From Halomonas sp. ALS9 (GTDB lineage: Bacteria > Pseudomonadota > Gammaproteobacteria > Pseudomonadales > Halomonadaceae): a stretch of 64,000 nt of DNA. The notes beneath the pieces were generated by a model that was not told where the DNA came from, did not search any database, and worked only from the letters and a program-made list of their open reading frames with translations. Each line of letters opens with the position of its first letter. Within the stretch, counting starts at the first letter, position 1. Made by a program: the position numbers and the translations under genes. The stretch spans positions 146,719 to 210,718 of the forward strand of contig NZ_LXRG01000163.1 in the NCBI RefSeq assembly GCF_001651035.1. Reading direction: 5' to 3'. Of this stretch, positions 25,246 through 33,130 are shown one piece after another.

Positions 25246-26034
25246 GTGGATCTCGCAACATTGATTGGCTTGGTAGGGGCTGCTGTATTAGTGGGCGCCG
25301 CTGTGATTATGGGCACCTCGCCAGAGGTGTTCATGAACCCTACGGGGCTGCTGCTTGTGGTGGGGGGGAGCCTATTTGTTGTATTGGCTAAGTTTAGTAT
25401 TACGCAATTCAAGTTCGCCTTTAAAGCAGCGGCACGAGCTTTTAAGTTTCAACTGCCAAGTATTCAAGAGAGTATTGACGAGCTGGTCGAGTTGTCAAAA
25501 GTGGCGCGTCGAGAAGGTATGATCGCTCTTGAAAGCCGTGAAGTTAGTTCGCCATTTTTGCAGAAGGGGCTGCAAATGCTGGCCGACGGCTACAGTGTCG
25601 AGATGATAAGAGACATGATGGAAAAGGAGCGTCTGCTTACGTTAGAGCGTAATCAGGCGGGAGGGCAGGTATTTTCAGCGCTCGGTGAGGTGTCTCCTGC
25701 CATGGGCATGATTGGTACCTTGGTTGGTTTGGTGCAAATGCTTTCCAACATGGGCGACCCGTCACTCATTGGCCCTGCTATGGCTGTTGCTCTATTGACT
25801 ACTTTGTACGGTGCGATGATTGCAACGATGATCGCGAGTCCTATCGCAGATAAGCTTTGGGTACGCATGAATCAAGAAGCCAAAATGCAGGAGCTGTGGA
25901 TTGACGCAGTACTGGCCATTAAAAGCGATAAGAACCCGCGTGTCCTGGAGCAGATGTTGACAATATATCTGCCGCCAGAGCATCGCAGCGCGGCTGAAGC
26001 AGAAGCAAGCAATACCGCAGGCGAGCAGACGTAA
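25246..26034 (+). CDS. pomA: Flagellar motor stator PomA (sodium type)
   Basis: 262 residues starting at GTG after TGGGGAAG. MotA/PomA family with four membrane spans: N-terminal LATLIGLVGAAVLVGAAVIM and NPTGLLLVVGGSLFVVLA, and C-terminal GEVSPAMGMIGTLVGLVQML and AVALLTTLYGAMIATMIASPIADKL. Sequence and length are closer to PomA than to the proton-type MotA. It forms the ion channel with PomB and couples sodium flow to rotor torque. pomB follows 3 bp later. No other flagellar gene lies in the window. Confidence 0.94.
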   Translation: MDLATLIGLVGAAVLVGAAVIMGTSPEVFMNPTGLLLVVGGSLFVVLAKFSITQFKFAFKAAARAFKFQLPSIQESIDELVELSKVARREGMIALESREVSSPFLQKGLQMLADGYSVEMIRDMMEKERLLTLERNQAGGQVFSALGEVSPAMGMIGTLVGLVQMLSNMGDPSLIGPAMAVALLTTLYGAMIATMIASPIADKLWVRMNQEAKMQELWIDAVLAIKSDKNPRVLEQMLTIYLPPEHRSAAEAEASNTAGEQT

Positions 26035-26037
26035 AAC

Positions 26038-26907
26038 ATGGCGCAAAAACAGACCAACATCCCAGCCTGGATGATCACCTATGCCGACCTAATGTCACTG
26101 CTGCTGTGCTTTTTCGTGCTATTGCTATCGTTTGCTGAAATCGATGCAGAAAAGTTCCGCCGGGTGGCGGACGAATTGTCCAAAGCATTTGGCGTTCAGC
26201 GCGAAGTTGAAGCTATGCAAGTACCTATGGGAACCAGCGCGGTAAAACAGCATTTTTCCCCTGCGGTGCCTGACCGCACATTGATAGACGAGGTCCGTCA
26301 ACAGACGACGCAGCAGAAGCCGCAGTTGGAATCAGTGCGAAACGTATTGGAAACCCAGCGGCACTCGCAAAGCCTCCAATTAGCTCAGAATGTTGAAAAG
26401 CTGCTTGAAACATCGTTGCCGGAGGGCGCGGCGGAGATTGATATCGATCAGTTCCGCGTGGTGGTGCGGATTTCCGAAAATGGCACCTTTGGGTCGGGGA
26501 ATGCCACCGTTACTTCCGCTTTTGAGGACTTATTACAGTCGCTGGCAACCCTTTTGGCCGACGTGCCTGGGACGATTTCCATTGATGGGCATACTGATGA
26601 TGTGCCTATCCGGACATCCCACTTCCGCAGTAATTGGGATCTTTCGGCAATGCGAGCCGCTTCAGTGGCCAACGTTCTCACTGCAACCGGTGCGCTTGCA
26701 TCAGAGCGGCTAATCGTTCAAGGCTTCGCGGATACTAGGCCATTGGCCTCTAATTTGACCAACGAAGGCCGTGCCAAAAATCGCCGTGTCGAGCTGATGA
26801 TCGATCTGGATGCCGCTATCGAAGAGCGAGGCGAGCGCTCGGTGGAGTCATTGCAACCTGTTTCATCCGTCCCTGTTGAGTCTGCCGAGACCGATCCATC
26901 GCCCTGA
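26038..26907 (+). CDS. pomB: Flagellar motor stator PomB
   Basis: 289 residues. One N-terminal membrane span with the plug region: NIPAWMITYADLMSLLLCFF, where D17 is the ion-binding Asp. A coiled linker runs to about residue 140. The OmpA-like peptidoglycan-binding domain (about 150-262) has SIDGHTDDVPI, WDLSAMRAASVANVL, QGFADTRPL and NRRVELMI. An acidic tail follows. It anchors the PomA4-B2 stator to the cell wall. Tandem 14-bp repeats start 3 bp after the stop. Confidence 0.94.
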   Translation: MAQKQTNIPAWMITYADLMSLLLCFFVLLLSFAEIDAEKFRRVADELSKAFGVQREVEAMQVPMGTSAVKQHFSPAVPDRTLIDEVRQQTTQQKPQLESVRNVLETQRHSQSLQLAQNVEKLLETSLPEGAAEIDIDQFRVVVRISENGTFGSGNATVTSAFEDLLQSLATLLADVPGTISIDGHTDDVPIRTSHFRSNWDLSAMRAASVANVLTATGALASERLIVQGFADTRPLASNLTNEGRAKNRRVELMIDLDAAIEERGERSVESLQPVSSVPVESAETDPSP

Positions 26908-26910
26908 TTT

Positions 26911-26950
26911 GGCATAAGCAGTTCGGCATAAGTAGTTCGGCATAAACAAT
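26911..26950 (+). repeat. 14-bp tandem repeat after pomB stop, nearly 3 units
   Basis: GGCATAAGCAGTTC (26911), GGCATAAGTAGTTC (26925), then GGCATAAACAAT (26939). Each unit contains TAA. Confidence 0.9.
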
Positions 26951-27043
26951 GGAATCAGCTACGCTAGTAACTCGGTAATCGTAGTTACCGTGTCTTATCG
27001 GAGCTCTATCGATAAGCTAACTATCATAGGAAAGGAGAACAGT

Positions 27044-27466
27044 ATGGATAGTAAAGCAAGTGCACGCTGGGAAGGTGGGTTAAAAGACGGTAAAGGCAAT
27101 GTGTCTACTGAAAGCGGTGTATTAGATGCGGGCTACTCGTTTAAACAGCGCTTTGAAGGTGAGCCTGGTACTAACCCCGAAGAGCTGATTGGCGCAGCGC
27201 ACGCCAGCTGCTTCTCAATGGCCCTGTCAATGATTTTGGGCGAGAAAGGCTATACCGCTGATTCTATCGAAACCAGTGCCAAAGTGACCCTTTCCCAAAG
27301 CGATGCCGGGTTTGATATCTCGAAAATTCACTTGGACGTTGTGGCTGAGATAAGCGGCGCCGACGATGCCGCTTTTCAGGAAGCCGCGGAAACGGCTAAA
27401 GCTAACTGCCCTGTTTCCAAGGTTCTTAATGCAGATATAAGTATGACGGCTAAATTAAAAGGCTGA
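27044..27466 (+). CDS. OsmC family peroxiredoxin
   Basis: 140 residues from the ATG at 27044, which has AAAGGAG upstream. OsmC fold with the two redox cysteines: C56 in AAHASCFSMAL and C122 in KANCPVSKVL. N-terminal ARWEGGLKDGKGNV and TNPEELIGAAH are typical of the OsmC rather than the Ohr branch. It reduces organic hydroperoxides and is often stress- or osmotically induced. It is the second protein of this fold in the window; the Ohr copy is at 18267. Repeats and a terminator follow its stop. Confidence 0.93.
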   Translation: MDSKASARWEGGLKDGKGNVSTESGVLDAGYSFKQRFEGEPGTNPEELIGAAHASCFSMALSMILGEKGYTADSIETSAKVTLSQSDAGFDISKIHLDVVAEISGADDAAFQEAAETAKANCPVSKVLNADISMTAKLKG

Positions 27467-27474
27467 CGATAAGC

Positions 27475-27522
27475 TTTTTAATAGCTTACGTTTTTAATAG
27501 CTTACGTTTTTAATAGCATAAG
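27475..27522 (+). repeat. 16-bp tandem repeat after osmC stop, 3 units
   Basis: TTTTTAATAGCTTACG at 27475-27490 and 27491-27506, exact copies, then TTTTTAATAGCATAAG at 27507-27522. Each has TAA and TAG. Confidence 0.93.
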
Positions 27523-27528
27523 TTATGG

Positions 27529-27561
27529 TGCCGCTGCATTGAATGATGTGGCGGCATTTTT
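27529..27561 (+). terminator. Terminator for osmC
   Basis: TGCCGC (27529-27534) pairs with GCGGCA (27551-27556); six more inner pairs including G-U are possible, followed by TTTTT. Confidence 0.8.
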
Positions 27562-27611
27562 ATTGTTTTTTTTGATTTTTCAAAGAGTGTTAAATATAGT
27601 GCTGGCAATAA

Positions 27612-27639
27612 AAAAGCCTTGGCAAATGCCAAGGCTTTT
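27612..27639 (-). terminator. Bidirectional terminator between osmC and the PRC-barrel gene
   Basis: AAAAGCCTTGGCA (27612-27624) and its exact complement (27627-27639) form a 13-bp inverted repeat with A/T tracts at both ends. It lies 16 bp after the minus-strand gene and can also stop read-through from osmC. Confidence 0.9.
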
Positions 27640-27655
27640 CAGAGCTAATTAGCGC

Positions 27656-28075
27656 TTATTTTTCTTCGCTGCGGTTATACTCTTCAGCGGCTTCAAGTGC
27701 ATCCTGTGATGCATTAACGGTAATGACGTAATCTTCGCCATTTTCATCTTTGGTTAGTTCAAGAGAGTCCCATTCGATGGCGACATTTTTTTCGCCCATA
27801 CCGAGGAAACCGCCAACGCCGACGACAACAGCATTAATTTGACCATCTTCATCGATTACAAGGTCAGTAATGGTGCCGATATCTTCATCTTCTTCGACGC
27901 TGCTTTTGACTTGGTTGCCGGTTAACGCATCAGAATGGAAAGTACCTGCTGGCGTTTCAGTCAGGTAAGTCGCTTCCATGGTAGTGGTGTTTTCTTCGGC
28001 GTTAACAGTGCCTGCGGCGAACATAACGGCCGGTACCATGAGAGTACCTAGAATAGCGGGTTTGATCATTTTCAT
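27656..28075 (-). CDS. Secreted PRC-barrel domain protein
   Basis: 139 residues with a signal peptide (cleavage after ...GTVNA, about residue 26). The mature part is highly acidic. A PRC-barrel pattern runs from about residue 48 to 110: HSDALTGNQVKSS, IGTITDLVIDEDGQINAVVVGVGGFLGMGEKNVAI. Such periplasmic PRC-barrel proteins are common in proteobacteria, with no assigned function. AAGGAG precedes the ATG at 28075. The 430-bp upstream gap suggests a regulated, strongly expressed gene, which is an inference. Confidence 0.87.
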   Translation of the reverse strand: MKMIKPAILGTLMVPAVMFAAGTVNAEENTTTMEATYLTETPAGTFHSDALTGNQVKSSVEEDEDIGTITDLVIDEDGQINAVVVGVGGFLGMGEKNVAIEWDSLELTKDENGEDYVITVNASQDALEAAEEYNRSEEK

Positions 28076-28506
28076 TTTGCTTGCTCCTTGCGATTTTATC
28101 GAGGCGTAACGACTCCGCGTAACAACCCAAATAAATCAATAGCGACGGTGTTAACTTTTCTTTGTGTCAGCGATGTCAACGTCGATGCTATTATTCCTGG
28201 TTGTGTTAATTGCGCCTCTGCATTTAATACATGGTATTTAATGCGTTGGCTTAATTAACGCTATCTTGCGCGTCACTGCGCTAAGATAGTTATTAGGTTA
28301 GTCGCTGTGCTCAGAAATACAACTGCTCAATGTGAAATTTTTTGGTAACAAGTTCGCTTTGGTCTCACGCCAAGCGGCTACAATGGCCCGCCGTGCGACA
28401 GTCTGTCGAGTTGACCTGTTCTCGCCCAGTGTTCATATTCATCTCCAAATGGCTCGCTTTTCATCCCCGTTTTGAGAAAAGTGAGGTCGCATAAAAAGGA
28501 GACCCC
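28076..28506. other. Divergent intergenic region (431 bp)
   Basis: No convincing gene. It separates the PRC-barrel and L,D-transpeptidase genes and must hold both promoters. Notable: an inverted repeat CTATCTT/AAGATAG (28261-28267, 28283-28289) with an inner GCGC/GCGC stem, and TACAAT (28379-28384), a good -10 candidate for the plus-strand gene without a clear -35. Confidence 0.6.
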
Positions 28507-29469
28507 GTGACCATGACTTCCCACCCATTGCGGTATTTAAAACAGTTCTGCGTCAGCAGTGTTGCGCTTGGCGCGTGGCTGTTAGCCTCCAGCTCGGTGG
28601 CTGATGGTAGCGAGCTGCCCAAAGGCCATTTTTTACTGCCTGAAGAGGGCAATATGGTGGGCCAGGTGTATACCGTCACGGCGACCGAAGAGGATACGTT
28701 GCTGGATATTGCCCGGGCACACAACGTGGGCTACGAAGAAATTCGTATGGCCAATCCGGATACCAGCCTGTGGGTGCCGGGTGAGGGAACCGAGGTCACG
28801 ATCCCCGGTCAGTTCATTCTGCCTGATGAGGCGCGAACCGGGATTGTCATCAACGTGGCGGAGCTGCGCCTTTATTATTACCCGGAGGTAGAGGCAGGCG
28901 AGACACCGCGTGTTGAGACTTACCCCATTGGTATTGGGCGAGATGCTTATAACACGCCGCTGGGGATTACTGAGACCACCATGCGACTTGAAAACCCGGC
29001 ATGGTACCCACCTGAGTCGATTCGCCGTGAAGCCGCCGAGCGGGGTGACCCCGCGCCGGCCGTTGTTCCTCCTGGTGCTGATAATCCTCTAGGCCAGTAC
29101 GCTATTTTGCTGGATATCCCTGGCTACCTGATTCATGGCACAAACCAGCCGGACGGCATTGGTATGCGTGCCAGTCGCGGCTGTATCCGCATGCATCCAG
29201 AAGATATTGAGTCCGTCTTCTGGCGGGTACCAGTGGGTACTCAGGTCAATATTATCGATTCGCCGATCAAAGTAGGCTGGAGTGAAAGCGGGAAAAATTA
29301 CATCCAAGCATTTACCGCTACAGATGAGACCGCTTATGGGATGGATACGCTGCTAAACGTCGTTGGCTTGATTGAGCAGCATGAGGGTGGCCACTCCTCT
29401 AGCGTTAATTACGAACAGGTGCGAGAAGTGCTGGAGCAGGCTAACGGACAAATCGTCCCGCTTAGTTAG
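28507..29469 (+). CDS. L,D-transpeptidase with LysM domain
   Basis: 320 residues starting at GTG (28507), 5 bases after AAGGAG; the ATG at 28513 is the alternative. Signal peptide to about residue 33. A LysM-like module (YTVTATEEDTLLDIARAHNV...IRMANP...VTIPGQFILP) precedes the YkuD catalytic domain (about 115-255) with H210 and C226 in the HGTNQPDGIGMRASRGCIRM block. These enzymes form 3-3 crosslinks or attach lipoprotein to peptidoglycan in the periplasm. The architecture is that of the ErfK/YbiS/YcfS group. Confidence 0.95.
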   Translation: MTMTSHPLRYLKQFCVSSVALGAWLLASSSVADGSELPKGHFLLPEEGNMVGQVYTVTATEEDTLLDIARAHNVGYEEIRMANPDTSLWVPGEGTEVTIPGQFILPDEARTGIVINVAELRLYYYPEVEAGETPRVETYPIGIGRDAYNTPLGITETTMRLENPAWYPPESIRREAAERGDPAPAVVPPGADNPLGQYAILLDIPGYLIHGTNQPDGIGMRASRGCIRMHPEDIESVFWRVPVGTQVNIIDSPIKVGWSESGKNYIQAFTATDETAYGMDTLLNVVGLIEQHEGGHSSSVNYEQVREVLEQANGQIVPLS

Positions 29470-29515
29470 TCGGTTGGGGTTAGTCTATTGGGGAGCCTGT
29501 TGGGTGCCGAAAGCG

Positions 29516-30184
29516 CTAGCGAGCGGGATCTAGCACGCCACCCAGTGAGGCATTGCGCCTGAACCAGCCGGCGATGCTGGTACGTTGGCAGCGGGTAGGC
29601 AGCACTTCGTGGGGAATGGTTTCCGATAAGAAACAGGCGAAAGTGCCTGCTTCGGGTACTACCCGGGCGACTTCCTGGCTGGGGTCGTCCGGGTGGTAAA
29701 TCACCATTTCACCGCCGCCGTCGCTTGGCCAGTTGGGCGTCAGATAACCGACGGTGGAGATCACACGGTTAGCGCGACCGCGAAAGCTATCCAGGTGGCG
29801 CTGATAAAAAGCCCCCGGCGGGTAGTGGGCAAAGTGGGCTTCGTACTCGAATAAGCCCAAAAAAAGCGCATGGTTGAGTGCCTGCTGTAGCTCACTCATG
29901 GCGTCCAGGTAACGCTTTTGGGCGGCGCTCTCGCGATCCAGCCAGTGAATAGCGTCGCCACGGATATCTTTACGCAGCAGGTGCTGCTGGCCCCGGCCAA
30001 TCCCCGCTTCATCCAGACCGTTATAGGCCGCCCGGTGCAGAAGTTCGTGATTTAGCGCCTCGCATAGCCCAAGGTCGATCACCTCGCGGCCCACATACCA
30101 GCCTTGTTCAACCAGCGCATCCACAAGGGAGACCTGAGTTGCTGGCTGCAGGATAGGTAACGAAGTAGCAACACTGGGGGTCAT
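29516..30184 (-). CDS. 2-oxoglutarate/Fe(II)-dependent oxygenase family protein
   Basis: 222 residues. Iron ligands of the double-stranded beta-helix are seen as H-x-D in FYQRHLDSF and a distal His in ETIPHEVLPT, with the 2-oxoglutarate-binding Arg in RTSIAGWFRR. The order fits the 2OG-Fe(II) oxygenase superfamily (prolyl-hydroxylase-like P4Hc branch). The substrate is unknown. Its ATG overlaps the stop of the upstream Nudix gene (30181-30184), so the two are translationally coupled. Confidence 0.88.
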   Translation of the reverse strand: MTPSVATSLPILQPATQVSLVDALVEQGWYVGREVIDLGLCEALNHELLHRAAYNGLDEAGIGRGQQHLLRKDIRGDAIHWLDRESAAQKRYLDAMSELQQALNHALFLGLFEYEAHFAHYPPGAFYQRHLDSFRGRANRVISTVGYLTPNWPSDGGGEMVIYHPDDPSQEVARVVPEAGTFACFLSETIPHEVLPTRCQRTSIAGWFRRNASLGGVLDPAR

Positions 30185-30852
30185 TTGCTGGATCTCGATG
30201 GCGTCGGGCGAGAAGTGTTCGTAGAGGATTTTGAGAGCCGGCTGGTGCGTTCAGGGTAATGGCGGAGCGGCCCAGCAGGCCGCTGGTACAAATCAATCGG
30301 CATACCAAAACCTTCGGCCAGTAACTCAACTAGCATCATCGCCGAGAGCCCCCAGATAACGTGGCCGTCTACGTGGTAGCTGGGCACGTAGTGGGCAACG
30401 CCATCTACGGTAATCACATCGGTATGGGTACGGTGGTCGTCTAAAAAGTGACTCAGCGGTACTTCAAAAATGGCGTCTAGTTCGCCGGGGTCGGCAATCA
30501 GCGGTAAATCGGGTGGAATAATGCCGACCCAGGGGGTAACGCGAATACCGTGCAACGAAAGGACATCCGACAGCCGCCCCAGGGGTTGCACCAGACCGGG
30601 GTCGAGGGCAATCTCCTCTTCTGCCTCGCGCAGCGCTGTGGCGTAAAGGTCGCTATCGAAGGGCTCACGCTTGCCGCCTGGGAATGCCACCTGTCCGCTA
30701 TGGGTGCTCAAATGGCTGGCCCGGCGGGTAAACAGTAAGGTAGGTGCTGGGCGTTCAACAATCGGCAATAGCACGGCTGCTTCGGGCATCACAATGTGAT
30801 CCAAGCGTTGAGGCGTCAGTTGTTGCAGCTGTTTACGCAGTTTCTCTAACAT
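30181..30852 (-). CDS. Nudix hydrolase, CoA pyrophosphatase (NudL-like)
   Basis: 223 residues from the ATG at 30852. The Nudix box is GGKREPFDSDLYATALREAEEEIAL (in two halves) and is preceded by LSTHSGQVAFPGG, the UPF0035 extension diagnostic of CoA pyrophosphatases. It would hydrolyse CoA or acyl-CoA to 3',5'-ADP and (acyl)phosphopantetheine. The C-terminus is Ser/Arg/Thr-rich and not recognisably conserved. It overlaps the downstream oxygenase by 4 bp and is divergent from a second Nudix gene 94 bp away. Confidence 0.92.
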   Translation of the reverse strand: MLEKLRKQLQQLTPQRLDHIVMPEAAVLLPIVERPAPTLLFTRRASHLSTHSGQVAFPGGKREPFDSDLYATALREAEEEIALDPGLVQPLGRLSDVLSLHGIRVTPWVGIIPPDLPLIADPGELDAIFEVPLSHFLDDHRTHTDVITVDGVAHYVPSYHVDGHVIWGLSAMMLVELLAEGFGMPIDLYQRPAGPLRHYPERTSRLSKSSTNTSRPTPSRSSK

Positions 30853-30946
30853 GGGGCATCCCGTTACTTTGTTCTCTTTTACCCAGCAGCGGTCGTTGAC
30901 GTCAAGCACGTCGAGGCTTCTATTCACTAGCCGTTGAGAATATGCG

Positions 30947-31504
30947 ATGAACTTTTGCAGCCAGTGTGGTGATAAAGTACGTTTTGCCGTCCCGGAAGGC
31001 GATGACCGCCCGCGCTACCTGTGTGATGCCTGCGGCACGATTCACTATCAGAACCCACGCATTGTGGCCGGTACACTGCCTGTTAGCGGTAGTAAAGTGC
31101 TGCTCTGTAAGCGCGCTATTTCACCGCGCAAAGGCTACTGGACGCTGCCCGCTGGCTATATGGAAAATGCCGAATCAACCCAGCAGGCCGCTTCCAGAGA
31201 GACCCGTGAAGAGGCCTGTGCCGAAGTCGAACTGGCTAACCTCTATACCCTGATTGACCTGCCGCATATCAATCAGGTGTATATGATTTTTCGCGCCGAG
31301 TTAGTCGGTGGCTTCAGCGCCGGGCCGGAAAGCCTGGAGGTCGCGCTGTTTGAAGAGCATGAAATCCCCTGGGATGAGCTTGCCTTCATGACCATTGAAC
31401 GCACGCTCAAACACTTTTACGCTGACCGCCCCCGTAATGAATTCCCGCTGCATATCAGCATGGTAACGCCTGAAGATCGCGAGCGTTACTTTGGCAGTGC
31501 GTAA
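30947..31504 (+). CDS. Zinc-ribbon Nudix hydrolase
   Basis: 185 residues. An N-terminal zinc ribbon CSQCG...CDACG precedes the Nudix domain with GYMENAESTQQAASRETREEA, the family box G-x5-E-x7-REUXEE. This is the NudC-like group of putative ADP-ribose/NADH pyrophosphatases, shorter than NudC itself (about 260 residues). It is divergent from the NudL-like gene. The substrate is not determined. Confidence 0.91.
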   Translation: MNFCSQCGDKVRFAVPEGDDRPRYLCDACGTIHYQNPRIVAGTLPVSGSKVLLCKRAISPRKGYWTLPAGYMENAESTQQAASRETREEACAEVELANLYTLIDLPHINQVYMIFRAELVGGFSAGPESLEVALFEEHEIPWDELAFMTIERTLKHFYADRPRNEFPLHISMVTPEDRERYFGSA

Positions 31505-31520
31505 GACATTAAAGATCGGG

Positions 31521-31832
31521 TTATAAATCTGCGAGCTGCCATACATCATAAGCGACTTCTTCGTAGGGGTGGGCAAGTTTCAAGGCCGCGATGGCGCCGT
31601 GAATATGCGCTTCATCGCACAGCAGCTCGACTTTGAACTCTTCGACCGTCTCTAAACTGCCCACTGAGCCTATATGCGGGTGGGCGCCTTCCGTGGGGCG
31701 AAACTGCCCCGTGCCACGGGTTTGAAAACAAACGTTTTCGTAGGCTCCCATGTGGCCGGCACCAGCTTCAAACACCGCCTGCTTGACGCTTTCGGCATTT
31801 TCTATGGGAACAAAAAAGGCGAGTTTATACAT
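31521..31832 (-). CDS. YqfO/NIF3-like CutA-fold domain protein
   Basis: 103 residues from the ATG at 31832, with GGAGGT upstream. The sequence YKLAFFVPIENAESVKQAVFEAGAGHMGAYENVCFQT (several blocks) through HPYEEVAYDVWQL matches the stand-alone version of the domain inserted in NIF3/YqfO proteins. It is related to CutA/PII-like folds. The function is unknown. The 3' end converges on the zinc-ribbon Nudix gene, with 16 bp between stops. Confidence 0.88.
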   Translation of the reverse strand: MYKLAFFVPIENAESVKQAVFEAGAGHMGAYENVCFQTRGTGQFRPTEGAHPHIGSVGSLETVEEFKVELLCDEAHIHGAIAALKLAHPYEEVAYDVWQLADL

Positions 31833-31999
31833 GCTGTACCTCCAAACGAACAATCCATTTTGTAAAGCGTAACGCTGGCTATGTTAGCGGATAGGCGACT
31901 ACTGGTCGCGGGCTTAGCTTTGTATGATGATGCTTTTGTGACGTTTATCTACGACGGTTATCTATGACCGTTAGCCACGACTGATACGAGAGCCGCCCT

Positions 32000-32950
32000 A
32001 TGGATAAATTTGAGGTAAAGCTTGATCAAGCGGCAAGAGCCGCCTGGATGTCCTATGTCGGTGGCATGACTCAGGATGAGATCGCCAGCCAGTTGGGTGT
32101 TTCGCGGCCAGGCGTGCAGCGCTTATTGGCGTTAGCTCGTCAGGAGGGGTTGGTAAAAGTGCATATAGATCACCCCATTTCTAACTGTATGGCGCTGGGC
32201 AGCGCGCTGCGTGATCACTTTGGCTTGACCTACTGTGAAGTGGTACCCGCCGATAACCATGCCGCTGACAGTGCCGCTTCCTACTTGGCGGTCGCGGCCG
32301 CTGAGCGCATTGCGCAACTGGTTGAGCGCAGCGAGCCATTGACGCTGTCGCTGGGCACCGGGCGTTCGGTGCGGGCAGCGGTAGAAGCGCTTAGTCGTGT
32401 CGAGCGGCCCCAGCACCGCTTTGTGTCGCTGGTGGGCAATGTCGCCCGGGATGGTTCGGCCAACCGCTACGATGCGGTGATGGTGATGGCGGATAAAACC
32501 GGCGGCGAACGCTTCTTACTGCCTGCACCGGTGGTCGCTGAATCACTGGCGGAAAAAGAGGCGATGTTGGCGCAGCGTCTCTTTAAAGCCATTGCTGATG
32601 TGGCGCGGGAGTCGGAAGCTGCTTTTATCGGCATTGGGCGCATTGACCGCCAGGCAACACTGTTTCAAGACCACTTTATTAGTGAAAGCGAGCTGGATGA
32701 ATTGCTGGGCCTAAAAGCGGTAGGGGAGTTGCTTGGCTGGCCGCTTAACCGTGACGGAGAGGTGATTGACTGCTCGATAACGCGGCGAGTTACTAGCCTT
32801 CCTCTGGAGCGCTTTGGTAAGCACCACATGGTGGCCATTGCGGGAGGACACGAAAAAGCCTCGGCGATACATGCTGCGCTGCGCGGCGGCTGGCTAAAAG
32901 GCTTGGTTACCGACGAAGTAGCCGCACGGCAGATTGTTGAGGCACTATAA
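32000..32950 (+). CDS. SorC/DeoR family sugar-binding transcriptional regulator
   Basis: 316 residues. An N-terminal helix-turn-helix (MTQDEIASQLGVSRPGVQRLLALARQEG in blocks, about 24-52) is followed by a phosphosugar-isomerase-like effector domain with LSLGTGRSVRAAVEAL and a C-terminal VAIAGGHEKASAIHAAL and GLVTDEVAARQI. Such regulators sense polyol or sugar phosphates. It precedes the polyol ABC operon by 180 bp, in the same direction, and is probably its controller. A weak terminator and a candidate operator lie in the gap. Confidence 0.93.
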   Translation: MDKFEVKLDQAARAAWMSYVGGMTQDEIASQLGVSRPGVQRLLALARQEGLVKVHIDHPISNCMALGSALRDHFGLTYCEVVPADNHAADSAASYLAVAAAERIAQLVERSEPLTLSLGTGRSVRAAVEALSRVERPQHRFVSLVGNVARDGSANRYDAVMVMADKTGGERFLLPAPVVAESLAEKEAMLAQRLFKAIADVARESEAAFIGIGRIDRQATLFQDHFISESELDELLGLKAVGELLGWPLNRDGEVIDCSITRRVTSLPLERFGKHHMVAIAGGHEKASAIHAALRGGWLKGLVTDEVAARQIVEAL

Positions 32951-33021
32951 GTTGAGAAGGGTTGGCGTGGTTGCGCGTGCACTGCAACATGCGTCAAGAG
33001 TGATAAGTTAGCGTAAAGTCT

Positions 33022-33048
33022 AAGCCAATCGGCTTTGCTTTTTTTTGG
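33022..33048 (+). terminator. Weak terminator after the SorC regulator
   Basis: AAGCC-AATC-GGCTT hairpin (33022-33035), then eight T after TGC. Confidence 0.55.
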
Positions 33049-33057
33049 CTTACGTAC

Positions 33058-33080
33058 GATCATTTGTTCGATAGATGATC
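33058..33080 (+). promoter_or_regulatory. Candidate operator for the polyol operon
   Basis: Inverted repeat GATCAT-N11-ATGATC, 50 bp before the binding-protein gene, in the only sizeable gap between regulator and operon. SorC-family binding is inferred. Confidence 0.4.
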
Positions 33081-33130
33081 AATAAGATCAAGGCGACAAC
33101 AATGCCAATACAAGCCCACTAGGAGTTCTT

